The notes: generated by a model not told the origin, from the sequence alone. Numbered from the stretch's first letter, positions 24,794 through 33,625 are shown. The stretch is 64,000 nucleotides of DNA from Pseudodesulfovibrio sp. zrk46 (GCF_012516435.1 NZ_CP051216.1:870001-934000); one strand, 5' to 3'. A program made the numbers and translations.

Positions 24794-27043
24794 CTAGCCG
24801 CACTTGGTGTGTCCGCAGGACTTGCAGATGTGGCAGCCTTCTTCGAAGACCAGCACATCGCCGCAATCCGGACACATCTCCTTGTTCAGAGAAGCTCCCT
24901 CGGAGTCTACATGCTCGCCCTGCAGGTAACGGGACTCGAACACGTAGGCGATGGCATCCGGGATGGACTTGACCAGCTTCTTCTTCATGAACTTGGGATT
25001 CTCGCCACCGATTCCCTTCAGCTGCTTAACGATCTCGCGGACCTCGACGCCGGAGCGCAGGGCCAGAGAGACAAGGCGGCCGATGGCTTCAGCCTTGGCA
25101 GTGATGGAACCGCCGGACTTGCCGATGGTGGCAAAGACTTCGAAGGGCTTGCCGTCCATCTCATTCACAGTGAGGAACAATTCGCCAAGACCGGTGCCGA
25201 TTTTCTGGGTGAAGCCGTAAATGACATCGGGACGATCCTGCACAACGCAGCCGGTATCGTCTTCCTTTTCCTTCTTTTTCTTCTCGTCGTCACCAGTGCA
25301 CAGGACCTGGGAAATCTTGGAACCGTCGCGGTAGACCGTGACACCCTTGCAGCCGTATTCGTAGGCCTTCCAGTAGATATCCCAGATCTCTTCCTTGGTG
25401 GCCTCGTTGGGCAGATTCACGGTCTTGGAGACAGCGTTGTCGGTAAATTTCTGGAAAGCGGCCTGCATCTTGAGATGCCAGATGGGCTCGATATCCATGG
25501 CCGTGACAAAGACATGACGCAGTTCGGCGGGCAGGTGATCCATCTTGCGGATGGTGCCAACCTTGGCGATCTCCTCCATGAGCTTGGCGGAGTGGGCGTC
25601 GGCTTCCTTGAGAGCGGCCTCGAAGAACGGGTTGGTCTCGATGAGCTTGTCGTTGTCCATGACGTTACGGACGAAGCTCAGCGCGAACAGGGGCTCAACA
25701 CCGGAGGAGCAGCCTGCGATGATGGACAGGGTTCCGGTGGGCGCAATGGTCGTGGTGGTGGCATTGCGGTAGGGACCGAGGTTTGCCTCACCGAAAATGG
25801 AATCCACGTAGGTGGGGAAGGCGCCGCGTTCGCCAGCCAACTGCTTGGAGGCGGAGCGGGCTTCGTCGCGCACGAACTTCATGACGCGCTCGCCCATGTC
25901 CACGGCGGTCTGGGAGTTGTAGGGGACCTTGAGCTGGTAAAGCAGGTCTGCCCAACCCATGACGCCGAGACCGATCTTGCGGTTCTTTTCGACAGTCTCG
26001 GTGATCTGGGGCAGCGGATAGATGGAAGCGTCGATGACATTGTCCAGGAAGCGGACGGCAAGATGCACGATGCGCTTCAGCTCTTCCCAGTCGATCTCGG
26101 AGTCGTGACCGTTCTTGCCCTTGAGGTAGCATTTGCCGAGGTTGATGGAGCCGAGGTTGCAGGCTTCATAAGGCAGCAGGGGCTGCTCGCCACAGGGATT
26201 GGTGGACTCCATCTCACCCATCTTGGGGGTGGGGTTGTCACGGTTGATGCGATCGAGGAAGACGATGCCGGGATCGCCGGACTCCCATGCCTTGTTCACG
26301 AGGATGTTGAAGACCTCGCGGGCGTTGAGCTGACCGACCACCTCATTGTTGTGGGGGGCGATGAGGTCGTAGTCTTCCTTCTTTTCCACGGCCTGCATGA
26401 ATCGCTCGGTCAGACCGATGGAGAGGTTGAAGTTGTTGAGCTCGCCGTCGCGCTCCTTGGCCTTGATGAACTCCATGATGTCCGGATGGTCGACACGCAG
26501 GATGCCCATGTTGGCGCCGCGACGGGTACCGCCCTGTTTGATCTGCTCGGTGGCGCAGTTGAAAATCTTGAGGAAGGAGAGAGGACCGGAGGCCACGCCG
26601 CCAGTGGAACCGACAACGGAATCCTTGGGACGCAGGCGGGAGAAAGAGAAGCCGGTGCCGCCGCCGGATTTGTGGATCATGGCGGCATGCTTTACTGCGT
26701 CAAAAATGCCTTCAATGGTGTCTTCCACCGGGAGCACGAAACAGGCGGCGAGCTGGCCGAGATTGGTACCTGCGTTCATGAGGGTCGGGGAGTTGGGCAG
26801 GAAGGAATAGGAGGTCATGAGGTCGTAGAATTCACGAGCCAGTTTGGCGGGCTTGTACGTGGACTCCTTGTACTTGCCTTCCTCCTCGGCAATGGCTGCG
26901 GCCACGCGCCAGAAGAGTTCCTTGGTCGTCTCGTAGACGTTCCCTTCGGTGTCCTTTCTCTGATACCGCCGTTGCAAAACTATCTTCGCGTTTTCGTTAA
27001 TGATCGGATCAGGCAAACTGGCAGGCATCTTGAGTTTAGGCAT
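24794..27043 (-). CDS. nrdJ: Vitamin B12-dependent ribonucleoside-diphosphate reductase (class II)
   Basis: Adenosylcobalamin-dependent reductase of 749 residues making deoxynucleotides without oxygen. The barrel carries SPTLMNAGTNLGQLAACFVLP, SGGGTGFSFSRLRP, GTRRGANMGILRVDHPD and NPCGEQPLLPYEACNLGS, which includes the finger-loop Cys and Glu. A TSCPD domain (GSITAKAEAIGRLVSLALRSG) and a Cys-rich tail (CPDCG...GCHICKSCGHTKCG) end the protein; the tail Cys probably re-reduce the active site. GAGG lies nine bases before the ATG. No cobalamin riboswitch is visible in the roughly 190-base leader. It is a single gene. Confidence 0.94.
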   Translation of the reverse strand: MPKLKMPASLPDPIINENAKIVLQRRYQRKDTEGNVYETTKELFWRVAAAIAEEEGKYKESTYKPAKLAREFYDLMTSYSFLPNSPTLMNAGTNLGQLAACFVLPVEDTIEGIFDAVKHAAMIHKSGGGTGFSFSRLRPKDSVVGSTGGVASGPLSFLKIFNCATEQIKQGGTRRGANMGILRVDHPDIMEFIKAKERDGELNNFNLSIGLTERFMQAVEKKEDYDLIAPHNNEVVGQLNAREVFNILVNKAWESGDPGIVFLDRINRDNPTPKMGEMESTNPCGEQPLLPYEACNLGSINLGKCYLKGKNGHDSEIDWEELKRIVHLAVRFLDNVIDASIYPLPQITETVEKNRKIGLGVMGWADLLYQLKVPYNSQTAVDMGERVMKFVRDEARSASKQLAGERGAFPTYVDSIFGEANLGPYRNATTTTIAPTGTLSIIAGCSSGVEPLFALSFVRNVMDNDKLIETNPFFEAALKEADAHSAKLMEEIAKVGTIRKMDHLPAELRHVFVTAMDIEPIWHLKMQAAFQKFTDNAVSKTVNLPNEATKEEIWDIYWKAYEYGCKGVTVYRDGSKISQVLCTGDDEKKKKEKEDDTGCVVQDRPDVIYGFTQKIGTGLGELFLTVNEMDGKPFEVFATIGKSGGSITAKAEAIGRLVSLALRSGVEVREIVKQLKGIGGENPKFMKKKLVKSIPDAIAYVFESRYLQGEHVDSEGASLNKEMCPDCGDVLVFEEGCHICKSCGHTKCG

Positions 27044-27219
27044 TCGGGCAGACCTCTTCTAACATTTTGAAATATATTTATATATGAGTATTATTCCCCA
27101 GCACGGGAAGACAGCCTTAGAGATTGTCTAGACTACAGAAACCGTACGAAAAATGCCAGCCTAAATTTATTTTTCAGTGGGAAGTGCGAGAGGTCTTTGG
27201 GATACTTGAATTTTCTAGG

Positions 27220-27264
27220 TAGGAACCAGTCTTATTTCCAGCTAGGAATTGGTCTTACTTTCCA
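27220..27264 (-). repeat. Imperfect tandem duplication of a kinase gene's 3' end
   Basis: TAGGAACCAGTCTTATTTCCA (27220-27240) is followed directly by TAGGAATTGGTCTTACTTTCCA (27243-27264). The second copy contains the last codons and stop of the upstream minus-strand histidine kinase; the first is a decayed duplicate just after the stop. Confidence 0.6.
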
Positions 27265-29614
27265 CAGGAAGTGAAACCGTGAGAACGGTGCCTCCCTTTT
27301 GAGAGGAAATGAAGTCGATTCTGCCACCGAGCGTGAGGGTGACAAGACGGGCGGTATAGGTACCGAGACCGGTACCGTGCACCTTGCCTGCGGTGACATA
27401 CTTTTCAAAGAAATTATCCCTGATGTCTTCAGGAATAACGCCGGGATTGTGAACGGTGATGGTGGTCTCTTTTGCGCTCATGAAATTGACGGTCACCACT
27501 CCATTTAATGGACACGCCTCCACTGCGTTCTTGATGAGGTTCACCAGCAGGGTGTAGCAGAGAATCTCTTCGGATGAGATCATGAAGGCCATCTCGTCCG
27601 AGGCTGGTGTGCCGTCCACATTCACCCCCACTTCAACGTCTTGGGCACGCAGCAGCGGACGCAACTCATCCAGAATGGAGAGAACCAGTTTCACCAGATC
27701 AACGGGCTGTGGATGCAGTTCGTATTTGCCGGACTCCATGCGGAAAATGGCCCGGGACATGTCGATGATGTGAATCATGCGCTGACTGGAATCGCGCACC
27801 GATGCAAGAAGCTCCTTTTGATCCTCGGTAAGGTTGTCTGCCCTGCCAAACAGCTTGAAGAGGGTCTGCACGGCCAGCGTGGGCGAACGCAAATCGTGGC
27901 GCACCATGCGTTCCACGTCTTCCCGGAGCCGCTCCACCCGTCTGCGCTCGGAGATATCGGCAAGGAAGCCCACGGATAATTCCGCTCCCTTGAACTGCAG
28001 ATAGTAGGTGGTAACCTCCACCGGCAAGACGCTGCCGTCCCGGTGCTCTATATCGCGCTCAAAGGTCAGCATCTTGCTTTCCTTGAGTCTGTCCCAAAAC
28101 TCGGGCCAATTTTCACGGGTGTAGGACGGGGCGACCTCGGGGATGCTCATGGTCAGCAGCCGAGAGCGTGAGTACCCCACCATTTCAGCCGCGGCCCGGT
28201 TGGCGTACACAATGGCCCCGGAAGGCAGAATACGGAACACGCCGACGGCGGCGTTGTCCATGGCGAACTGGGTAAGCCGCAGTTCCTCTTCGGCCTCCAG
28301 CCTACTGGTGATATCCGTACCAAAGGCGATCACGGCCAGCCCGCTTGGGTCATCCTCGGTGACAGAATAACGCCAGAGAATGCGCCGCTCCTCGCCGGAT
28401 TTGGTGACAAGGGGATGCTCAATGGAGTCCTCCGCCTCCCCACCTTGTATGATCCGGTTAAACTTCTCCCACGCAAAGGGATAGCGCTCCCGCGGGACCA
28501 CCACATCGAACCAGTTCGTATCCATTACCTCGGTGCGGTCATATTCCGTCACCTGTTCGCCGGCCTGATTGAACAACAGGACACGCCCGACGAAATCCAG
28601 GCCCACCACGACCACGCTGGCGGACTCGATGATGAGTTGAGTGGCCTCATTGGCTTTGCGAGTTACCCTCTCGGCTTTCTTACGACGCATCACCTCATTG
28701 GCGAGACGGCGATTCCAGAAGAAGAACGCTCCGAGCAGGGCCACCGCCACAGTGCCAACACCGCCCAGCAACTGCCACACATGGAGCTTCTCCATCCAGT
28801 TGCCGTGCTGGAGTACGGTCCAGTAGTCGTGAATCTCCTGCCGTTCCTCTTCGGTAATGGAGTCCAGCGCACGGTTCACCAGCACAAGCAGTTCGGGCCA
28901 GTCCTTGCGCACGGCAACGGACAGTCTGTAGGAGTATTCGGTGACGGCGGCGATGCGTACATTGGTCAGATTTCGCTCCCTCGCCAGATAGGATGCCGTG
29001 AACTGCGAGGCCACAAACGCATCGGCCAGCCCGCGAGACACGGCCAGCAAGCCCTGTTCGGGATTCTGCACCGGCATGGGCACGATCTCAGGATAATCCT
29101 CCGGGATGCGCAGATGCGGCACGTGCTCTGCAGCCATGGCAACCACTTGGCCATTCAGATCTTCAAGGCCGGAGATAAAAGGAAAATCGGAACGGGTCAC
29201 CACCACGATGGGCAGGACGAGATACGGCTTGGAGAAGAGCATGTCATTGCCGCGCTCTTTCTCGGCCGTGACCGCTGGCAGCATGTCCACCTCAAGAGCC
29301 TTGGCCAGCTCCCAGGCAGCCGCAAAACTCGACGCCCGGACCCTGCGCGGTTTGATATTGAGCCGTTGGGAAATCAATTTGAGATAAGCGGGGATGAAGC
29401 CTTCCATCTCCCCTTTCTTGCCGCGGAACATGGTGGGCGGAGAAGCAAGCCACATGCCCAGCCTGATATCAGGATGGGCGGCCAGCCACGCTTTCTCCTC
29501 TTCATTCATAATGATGGTGCCATTAGCGAGTTCCTGGCCATGCACCCCAAACGGGACAAGACATAGCACAAACAGGATCGCTGCAACTGCAACTCGTCGA
29601 AATACCACATTCAT
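27242..29614 (-). CDS. Hybrid sensor: periplasmic solute-binding domain, two PAS domains, histidine kinase
   Basis: A membrane sensor kinase of 790 residues. A signal sequence (AVAAILFVLCLVPFGVHG) precedes a family 3 solute-binding domain (about residues 40-275), as in BvgS/EvgS sensors. A transmembrane helix (about 285-305) follows, then two PAS/PAC domains (LIIESASVVVVGLDFVG..., AVGVFRILPSGAIVYANRAAAEMVG) and a kinase core with VRHDLRSPTLAVQTL as the His box, NLIKNAVEACPL as the N box and GTGLGTYTARLV as the G2 box. I start at the ATG at 29614 after GGGGCGG; 15 further codons are open upstream. It has no response regulator beside it, so it is an orphan kinase. The substrate it senses is unknown. 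Confidence 0.88.
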   Translation of the reverse strand: MNVVFRRVAVAAILFVLCLVPFGVHGQELANGTIIMNEEEKAWLAAHPDIRLGMWLASPPTMFRGKKGEMEGFIPAYLKLISQRLNIKPRRVRASSFAAAWELAKALEVDMLPAVTAEKERGNDMLFSKPYLVLPIVVVTRSDFPFISGLEDLNGQVVAMAAEHVPHLRIPEDYPEIVPMPVQNPEQGLLAVSRGLADAFVASQFTASYLARERNLTNVRIAAVTEYSYRLSVAVRKDWPELLVLVNRALDSITEEERQEIHDYWTVLQHGNWMEKLHVWQLLGGVGTVAVALLGAFFFWNRRLANEVMRRKKAERVTRKANEATQLIIESASVVVVGLDFVGRVLLFNQAGEQVTEYDRTEVMDTNWFDVVVPRERYPFAWEKFNRIIQGGEAEDSIEHPLVTKSGEERRILWRYSVTEDDPSGLAVIAFGTDITSRLEAEEELRLTQFAMDNAAVGVFRILPSGAIVYANRAAAEMVGYSRSRLLTMSIPEVAPSYTRENWPEFWDRLKESKMLTFERDIEHRDGSVLPVEVTTYYLQFKGAELSVGFLADISERRRVERLREDVERMVRHDLRSPTLAVQTLFKLFGRADNLTEDQKELLASVRDSSQRMIHIIDMSRAIFRMESGKYELHPQPVDLVKLVLSILDELRPLLRAQDVEVGVNVDGTPASDEMAFMISSEEILCYTLLVNLIKNAVEACPLNGVVTVNFMSAKETTITVHNPGVIPEDIRDNFFEKYVTAGKVHGTGLGTYTARLVTLTLGGRIDFISSQKGGTVLTVSLPVESKTNS

Positions 29615-29755
29615 AGAGTCCGCCCCGAAGAAATCTACCTCTGCGAAAACGAATGGCACCCCCGGTCAACGCTGACACGGACTTTATCTATACCTTATCT
29701 TTGTGATCGTAACAAATACCAATGAAGAATAATAATGATCCATGGTGTATCCCAA

Positions 29756-29789
29756 CAAAAAGCCCCCTGCCCGAGCGGGCAGGGGGCGC
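29756..29789 (-). terminator. Rho-independent terminator of the SRPBCC/MerR operon
   Basis: A 12-bp perfect stem GCCCCCTGCCCG / CGGGCAGGGGGC with a two-base loop, followed on the minus strand by TTTTTG, about 20 bases past the stop codon. Confidence 0.92.
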
Positions 29790-29809
29790 AAACGCATGGC
29801 GCGATTTCG

Positions 29810-31117
29810 TTACTTCTTGAATACGTGAAACTCGTACCCGTAGACGCCGGGATTGCCGTGGTACAGATCGTACTCCTTGCGCGAGATGTCGATGATGGCG
29901 CGACCATCCGGGTCGTCACCGTACAAAGGTTCCACCTCGTCTAATCGTCTGGCGACGTCGTCGTAAAACTCGTCCCAGCAGACGGTATCGATGGTGAAGC
30001 GACCAAGCTGGGTATAGCCCAGCGCCTCAGCCGCAGCCTTATTGTCTTCAGCGAGCCGCATGGCTGGGTAGCCCTCGGCCCAAAACGCTTTCATCTCGTC
30101 CGAAGCATTGTCACGGATGTCGGCAGACAGCCAGACCGCGTCGGACAGGGCGATGCAGCCGCCGGGCTTGAGGAACTGCTTCCAGTAGGCCAGCGCCTTG
30201 TCCACGCCCATGATGTAGGCCGCACCCTCACACCAGATCAAATCAAAAGACTCGGGCTCGTAATCGAGCTCGCCCATGTCCTGCTTTCTGGCAGTGACGC
30301 GGTCGGCAACTCCAGCCTCCTCGGCCCGTTCGGTTAGGCGATCCAGAAATGGCTGGTACACATCTGTTGCGATGACAGTGCCGCTGGTCAGTTTTGCCAA
30401 CGAGATGGTGGCCCCGCCCGTGCCACAGCCCAGTTCCAGTATGGAAGCCTTCTCCGGCAAGCCCTCGCACATGTCGAACGCACGCTTGGTCATTGCAAAA
30501 CTGCCGGGACCTTCCCGGTCCAATCCTTCATATATCTTAAAGAACATTTCCATGAATTTACCTGATGCCTTATTGATGTTGAGTATCTCGTGGGGTGCGG
30601 CGGCCATGCCCCGGATGGCAGAGATTTCGCTGTCCGGGATGTTCAGTCGCTTGAGGAACTCCTCGTGCTTGTCCGGCGCACTGCGCTCGAACTGAACGTG
30701 CCAGCGGCGCATGTCGGCCTCGCTGAATCCGGCGGCGGAGAGCAGCGACACCCAGGTCGCCTTGTCCATGGCCGCGTACTCTGCCAGCAGGTCGGTACGT
30801 CCCAGAAGCCCGGCCACCAGCGCCTGCTGATCGCGCAGAGCGGCCATCTCCTCATTGAGCTGGACCAATCGCCCTTCCAGCGCCTCGGCAACCGAGGTTT
30901 CGGCCTGCCCGTCGAGCATGCGCCCGATCTCCTTGAGGGCGATCCCGGCCCGGCGATATTCGCATATCTTCGCCAGACGAGCGTCATCCGCCTCGGAGTA
31001 TTGGCGGTACTCCCCTTTAAGGTGACCGGACGGACACAGCAGCCCGATCCGGTCATAGTAGAGGAGAGTGGAGCGCGACAGCCCGTGCCGCTTTGCCAGT
31101 CGTCCCACAGTATACAT
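29810..31117 (-). CDS. MerR-type regulator fused to a SAM-dependent methyltransferase
   Basis: A protein of 435 residues joining two unrelated domains. Residues 1-70 are a MerR winged helix (YTVGRLAKRHGLSRSTLLYYDRIGLL..., YRQYSEADDARLAKICEYRRAGI) followed by a dimerisation coiled coil. Residues of about 190-435 are a class I methyltransferase with motif I SILELGCGTGGATISLAK, IATDVYQPFLDRLTERA, then FDLIWCEGAAYIMGVDKAL and FLKPGGCIALSDAVWL. The likely role is a transcription factor whose sensor domain binds or modifies a small molecule. It is the second gene after a SRPBCC protein (18 bases apart) and ends at a strong terminator. Substrate and target operator are unknown. Confidence 0.88.
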   Translation of the reverse strand: MYTVGRLAKRHGLSRSTLLYYDRIGLLCPSGHLKGEYRQYSEADDARLAKICEYRRAGIALKEIGRMLDGQAETSVAEALEGRLVQLNEEMAALRDQQALVAGLLGRTDLLAEYAAMDKATWVSLLSAAGFSEADMRRWHVQFERSAPDKHEEFLKRLNIPDSEISAIRGMAAAPHEILNINKASGKFMEMFFKIYEGLDREGPGSFAMTKRAFDMCEGLPEKASILELGCGTGGATISLAKLTSGTVIATDVYQPFLDRLTERAEEAGVADRVTARKQDMGELDYEPESFDLIWCEGAAYIMGVDKALAYWKQFLKPGGCIALSDAVWLSADIRDNASDEMKAFWAEGYPAMRLAEDNKAAAEALGYTQLGRFTIDTVCWDEFYDDVARRLDEVEPLYGDDPDGRAIIDISRKEYDLYHGNPGVYGYEFHVFKK

Positions 31118-31135
31118 TGTTGTTTCCTTGTCTGC

Positions 31136-31603
31136 TTACAGTCGCAGCATTTCGCCGCTGGAAAGATAGTGATTGAGCATCTTTTCCAACGTGCTCATCT
31201 GCTGTTTGAATTCTGTCGACCAACCTTCGGCCAAAGTCCTGCCCTCTTCATTGAGGGGAGCAAGGTGCTGAATCCATTCCATCCGGGTGGTGTCACCCTC
31301 AGGGAACAGCAGGATTTCATAGCGAATGGCGCGGATGGGATTCACACGCACGAACTCAAGCCGCTCATTGGGCTCGAACCGGCTCGTCACCCATGTGTCA
31401 GTACCACCTCCGCCCGGAGGATCGGTGCGAAACACGCATCCCAACTCATTCACTCCGGACTCGGAATGAACCAGTTCGCATTTCCATCCATCAATCCAAT
31501 CATACTCTGCAACGGGGCAGAGCAACGGCCAGATCTCGCTGGAGGTTCCCTGAATCTGCATGTCGGCCGACACGGTCACAAGTGCCTCTCTGGCAGTGTT
31601 CAT
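31136..31603 (-). CDS. SRPBCC (START/Bet v1-like) protein
   Basis: A protein of 155 residues with the SRPBCC pattern: MQIQGTSSEIWPLLCPVAEYDWIDGWKCE at the start, a central GTDTWVTSRFEPNERLEFVRV and a long C-terminal helix (AEGWSTEFKQQMSTLEKMLNHYL) that closes a hydrophobic ligand cavity. Members bind or transform lipids, polyketides or aromatic compounds. I start at the ATG at 31603, which has AAGGAG seven bases upstream; 37 more codons are open upstream. It is the first gene of a unit with the MerR-methyltransferase fusion, which suggests a shared ligand. Confidence 0.75.
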   Translation of the reverse strand: MNTAREALVTVSADMQIQGTSSEIWPLLCPVAEYDWIDGWKCELVHSESGVNELGCVFRTDPPGGGGTDTWVTSRFEPNERLEFVRVNPIRAIRYEILLFPEGDTTRMEWIQHLAPLNEEGRTLAEGWSTEFKQQMSTLEKMLNHYLSSGEMLRL

Positions 31604-31658
31604 AAAAGCTCTCCTTGTAGTGTAACTCGTTCTTGTCGGCCTCTCTTCTGAACTATGA

Positions 31659-31672
31659 ACCTGTAGACAGGT
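31659..31672. promoter_or_regulatory. Candidate operator, perfect 14-bp palindrome
   Basis: ACCTGTAGACAGGT is perfectly dyadic. On the minus strand it directly follows TTGA (GTTGACCTGTCTACAGGT), the arrangement seen when MerR-type regulators bind between the -35 and -10. It lies 56 bases upstream of the SRPBCC start. No good -10 is visible at the expected distance. Confidence 0.35.
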
Positions 31673-31806
31673 CAACAAGGGTGTACCACTTTTTTCCGGC
31701 AAGGAATACCGCACTATTCATAGACAGCCATTGAGTTTATCTGGCTGGGACGTACTTTTTCTGCCAAAACGAACAATAAAGATCGTACACCGGGGTTTTA
31801 CCAAGC

Positions 31807-32352
31807 ATGCAGGCAGACAAACACCTGATCCGCAACGCCCAGCAAGGCGACAACCGCGCAGCCGAGACGCTGTTCAGGCGGTATCAGGACAACATATACG
31901 GTTTTCTTCTCCGCATGACCGGCGACAGGGATGTTGCCGCTGATGCGACACAGGAGACGTTCGTTCGAAGCTACCGTGCGCTGGACCGCTACAAGGAACA
32001 GGACATGTTCAAGAGCTGGCTCTTCCGCATCGCCCGGAACGAAGGACTCCGCTGCCTGCACAAGCGGTCCCGCATGGACATGTCCGGCGGGGGTGAGGCT
32101 CTGGAAGACATGATGGTAGACAGCCGCCCGGGCCCGGGAGAGATCTACGAGCGGCAACAGGTCAGCGCTGCGCTGGATCGGGCTTTGTCGGGATTGACCG
32201 AAGAGGAACGGCAGGTGGTTCATCTTCGCTTGAAAGAGGATACACCGTTCAAGGAGATTGCCGCCATCATGGACTGCTCCATCAACACCGCCGTAGGCAG
32301 AATGCATTCGGCCAAGAAGAAGCTCACCCGGCTGATGGTCAGGGAGGACTAA
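31807..32352 (+). CDS. ECF-family RNA polymerase sigma factor
   Basis: A sigma factor of 181 residues. Region 2 is LFRRYQDNIYGFLLRMTGDRDVAADATQETFVRSYRAL with the core-binding and -10 recognition helices; region 4 is LTEEERQVVHLRLKEDTPFKEIAAIMDCSINTAVGRMHSAKKKL with the -35 recognition helix-turn-helix. There is no region 1 or 3, as usual for extracytoplasmic-function factors. One base separates its stop from an anti-sigma gene, which identifies the regulatory partner. Its own promoter region (31604-31806) is shared with the divergent SRPBCC gene. Confidence 0.92.
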   Translation: MQADKHLIRNAQQGDNRAAETLFRRYQDNIYGFLLRMTGDRDVAADATQETFVRSYRALDRYKEQDMFKSWLFRIARNEGLRCLHKRSRMDMSGGGEALEDMMVDSRPGPGEIYERQQVSAALDRALSGLTEEERQVVHLRLKEDTPFKEIAAIMDCSINTAVGRMHSAKKKLTRLMVRED

Positions 32353-32353
32353 A

Positions 32354-32899
32354 ATGAACTGTGATCTGACTCTACTGACGCTCTACTGGAGCAACGAGCT
32401 TTCCGCAGACGAAACCCGACAGGTGGAAGCCCACCTCAAAGAGTGCAAAGCCTGCCGACTGGAACTGGCCGAACTGAAGGCCATGGACGACCTCCTGGTT
32501 CACGACGAGCCTGCCCAGGCGCCGAAGGATTTCGTGGCCGCCGCCATACACAAGGCTGCTCCCGCCAGTTACTCCGCTCGACTCCTTGAGTTCCTCCGCC
32601 GACCAGCCGTGTCCTACCCCGCATACGGGGCCATCGCCATGGCAGCCGCAATCATGCTGGTGGTCATGGGACCATGGTTCGATTCCTCCAAGGTCACCGA
32701 GATCTCCAATCTGACCATCGGCCAATCGAGCAGTTTTTTGCAGCATAGGGTGAACAAAGCCCAACGTCAGTCCCATAAAGACGCGCCTTTCAAACGTACA
32801 ACGAATTTCCGAGCGCGCGCCGGACATCTGGCAAAAAAGATCCAACTGGCAAAGCGGCTCACCCATAGCCGCAACAGAACATTCAAGACAACGAGGTAG
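32354..32899 (+). CDS. Zinc-finger transmembrane anti-sigma factor
   Basis: A protein of 181 residues. The N-terminal anti-sigma zinc-finger region has the HxxxCxxC signature in VEAHLKECKACRLELAE (about residues 27-40), which grips the ECF sigma factor. One transmembrane helix follows at about residues 97-116 (GAIAMAAAIMLVVMG). The periplasmic tail is short and unusually basic (HRVNKAQRQSHKDAPFKRTT..., ending in Arg/Lys/Thr). It lies one base after the sigma gene and two bases before a secreted coiled-coil protein gene. Confidence 0.82.
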   Translation: MNCDLTLLTLYWSNELSADETRQVEAHLKECKACRLELAELKAMDDLLVHDEPAQAPKDFVAAAIHKAAPASYSARLLEFLRRPAVSYPAYGAIAMAAAIMLVVMGPWFDSSKVTEISNLTIGQSSSFLQHRVNKAQRQSHKDAPFKRTTNFRARAGHLAKKIQLAKRLTHSRNRTFKTTR

Positions 32900-32901
32900 T
32901 T

Positions 32902-33477
32902 ATGAAAAAGCACCTTTTCCTCGCACTCATATGCATGGCAGTCATCACCCTGTCCTCCACGGCACGGGCCTCCTCTCTCCACGAACTGGAGATTCTGGAC
33001 AGTGAACCGTTCTCCCTCACGGACACAACCCGCTGGCTCGCCGAGTACGCGCCAGACATTCTCGAGGACCTGGAGGAAATCGGGAAGATCGACAACCGTC
33101 TCTATGAAGAAATCTATCTGATCGCCGCCGAAGAAGTGGCCATCGCAGAACAGGTTCGTGATCTCGACCCCGACGCCTTCAAGGATTTCCTCGAAACCGC
33201 GCACATGGAGGTGCGGACCGAGCTCACCGCCCTGCGCTATCAGCAGGCGACCAGCACCAAGGAGAAGAAGCGTCTCAAGGCTGAACTGGCCGAGTTGACC
33301 GAAAAGGTTTTCGACGCCCGCATGAACGAGCACACCGCCATGATCAAAGACATCGAAGCCGAGCTTGAGGAGCTCAAGCGCACCCGCGACAACCGCGCCA
33401 AACACCGCGACAGAATCATCGAACGCCGTATCGACGACCTGACATCTCCGAGTTACCCCGACCTGGAATGGTGGTAG
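32902..33477 (+). CDS. Secreted coiled-coil protein of an ECF sigma operon
   Basis: A periplasmic protein of 191 residues with a signal peptide cleaved after ALICMAVITLSSTARA. The mature protein is acidic at first (LDSEPFSLTDTTRWLAEYAPDILEDLEEIG), then forms a long charged coiled coil (KEKKRLKAELAELTEKVFDARMN; KDIEAELEELKRTRDNRAK). It has no known family, although the length, helicity and position after an anti-sigma factor resemble periplasmic stress sensors of the Spy/CnrX kind. It may modulate the anti-sigma factor. GAGG lies before the ATG; the spacing to the anti-sigma stop is two bases. Confidence 0.75.
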   Translation: MKKHLFLALICMAVITLSSTARASSLHELEILDSEPFSLTDTTRWLAEYAPDILEDLEEIGKIDNRLYEEIYLIAAEEVAIAEQVRDLDPDAFKDFLETAHMEVRTELTALRYQQATSTKEKKRLKAELAELTEKVFDARMNEHTAMIKDIEAELEELKRTRDNRAKHRDRIIERRIDDLTSPSYPDLEWW

Positions 33478-33486
33478 CCTGATCTC

Positions 33487-33523
33487 GCGCCGGGGCTGTA
33501 CTTCCCTGCCCCGGCGCCCTTTT
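33487..33523 (+). terminator. Rho-independent terminator of the ECF operon
   Basis: Stem GCGCCGGGGC / GCCCCGGCGC with an 11-base loop, followed by CCTTTTCC. It starts 10 bases after the last stop codon. Confidence 0.8.
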
Positions 33524-33625
33524 CCTACCGACAGCCTCAAAAACCGCTTTTCCTCTCTCATCTTTTGTTCTATGTGCCCCTGTAGCGGTCCATACCATTA
33601 TGAATTCAAAGAGAGAGTGATTCCG

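Noticed and set aside
24809-27070. A 753-codon open frame on the plus strand.
   Set aside because: It mirrors nrdJ exactly and has the biased composition of a shadow frame; nrdJ is unambiguous.
27044-27241. Possible cobalamin riboswitch upstream of the B12-dependent reductase.
   Set aside because: No B12 box (GCCACTG-like) or matching helices are visible in this AT-rich leader of about 190 bases.
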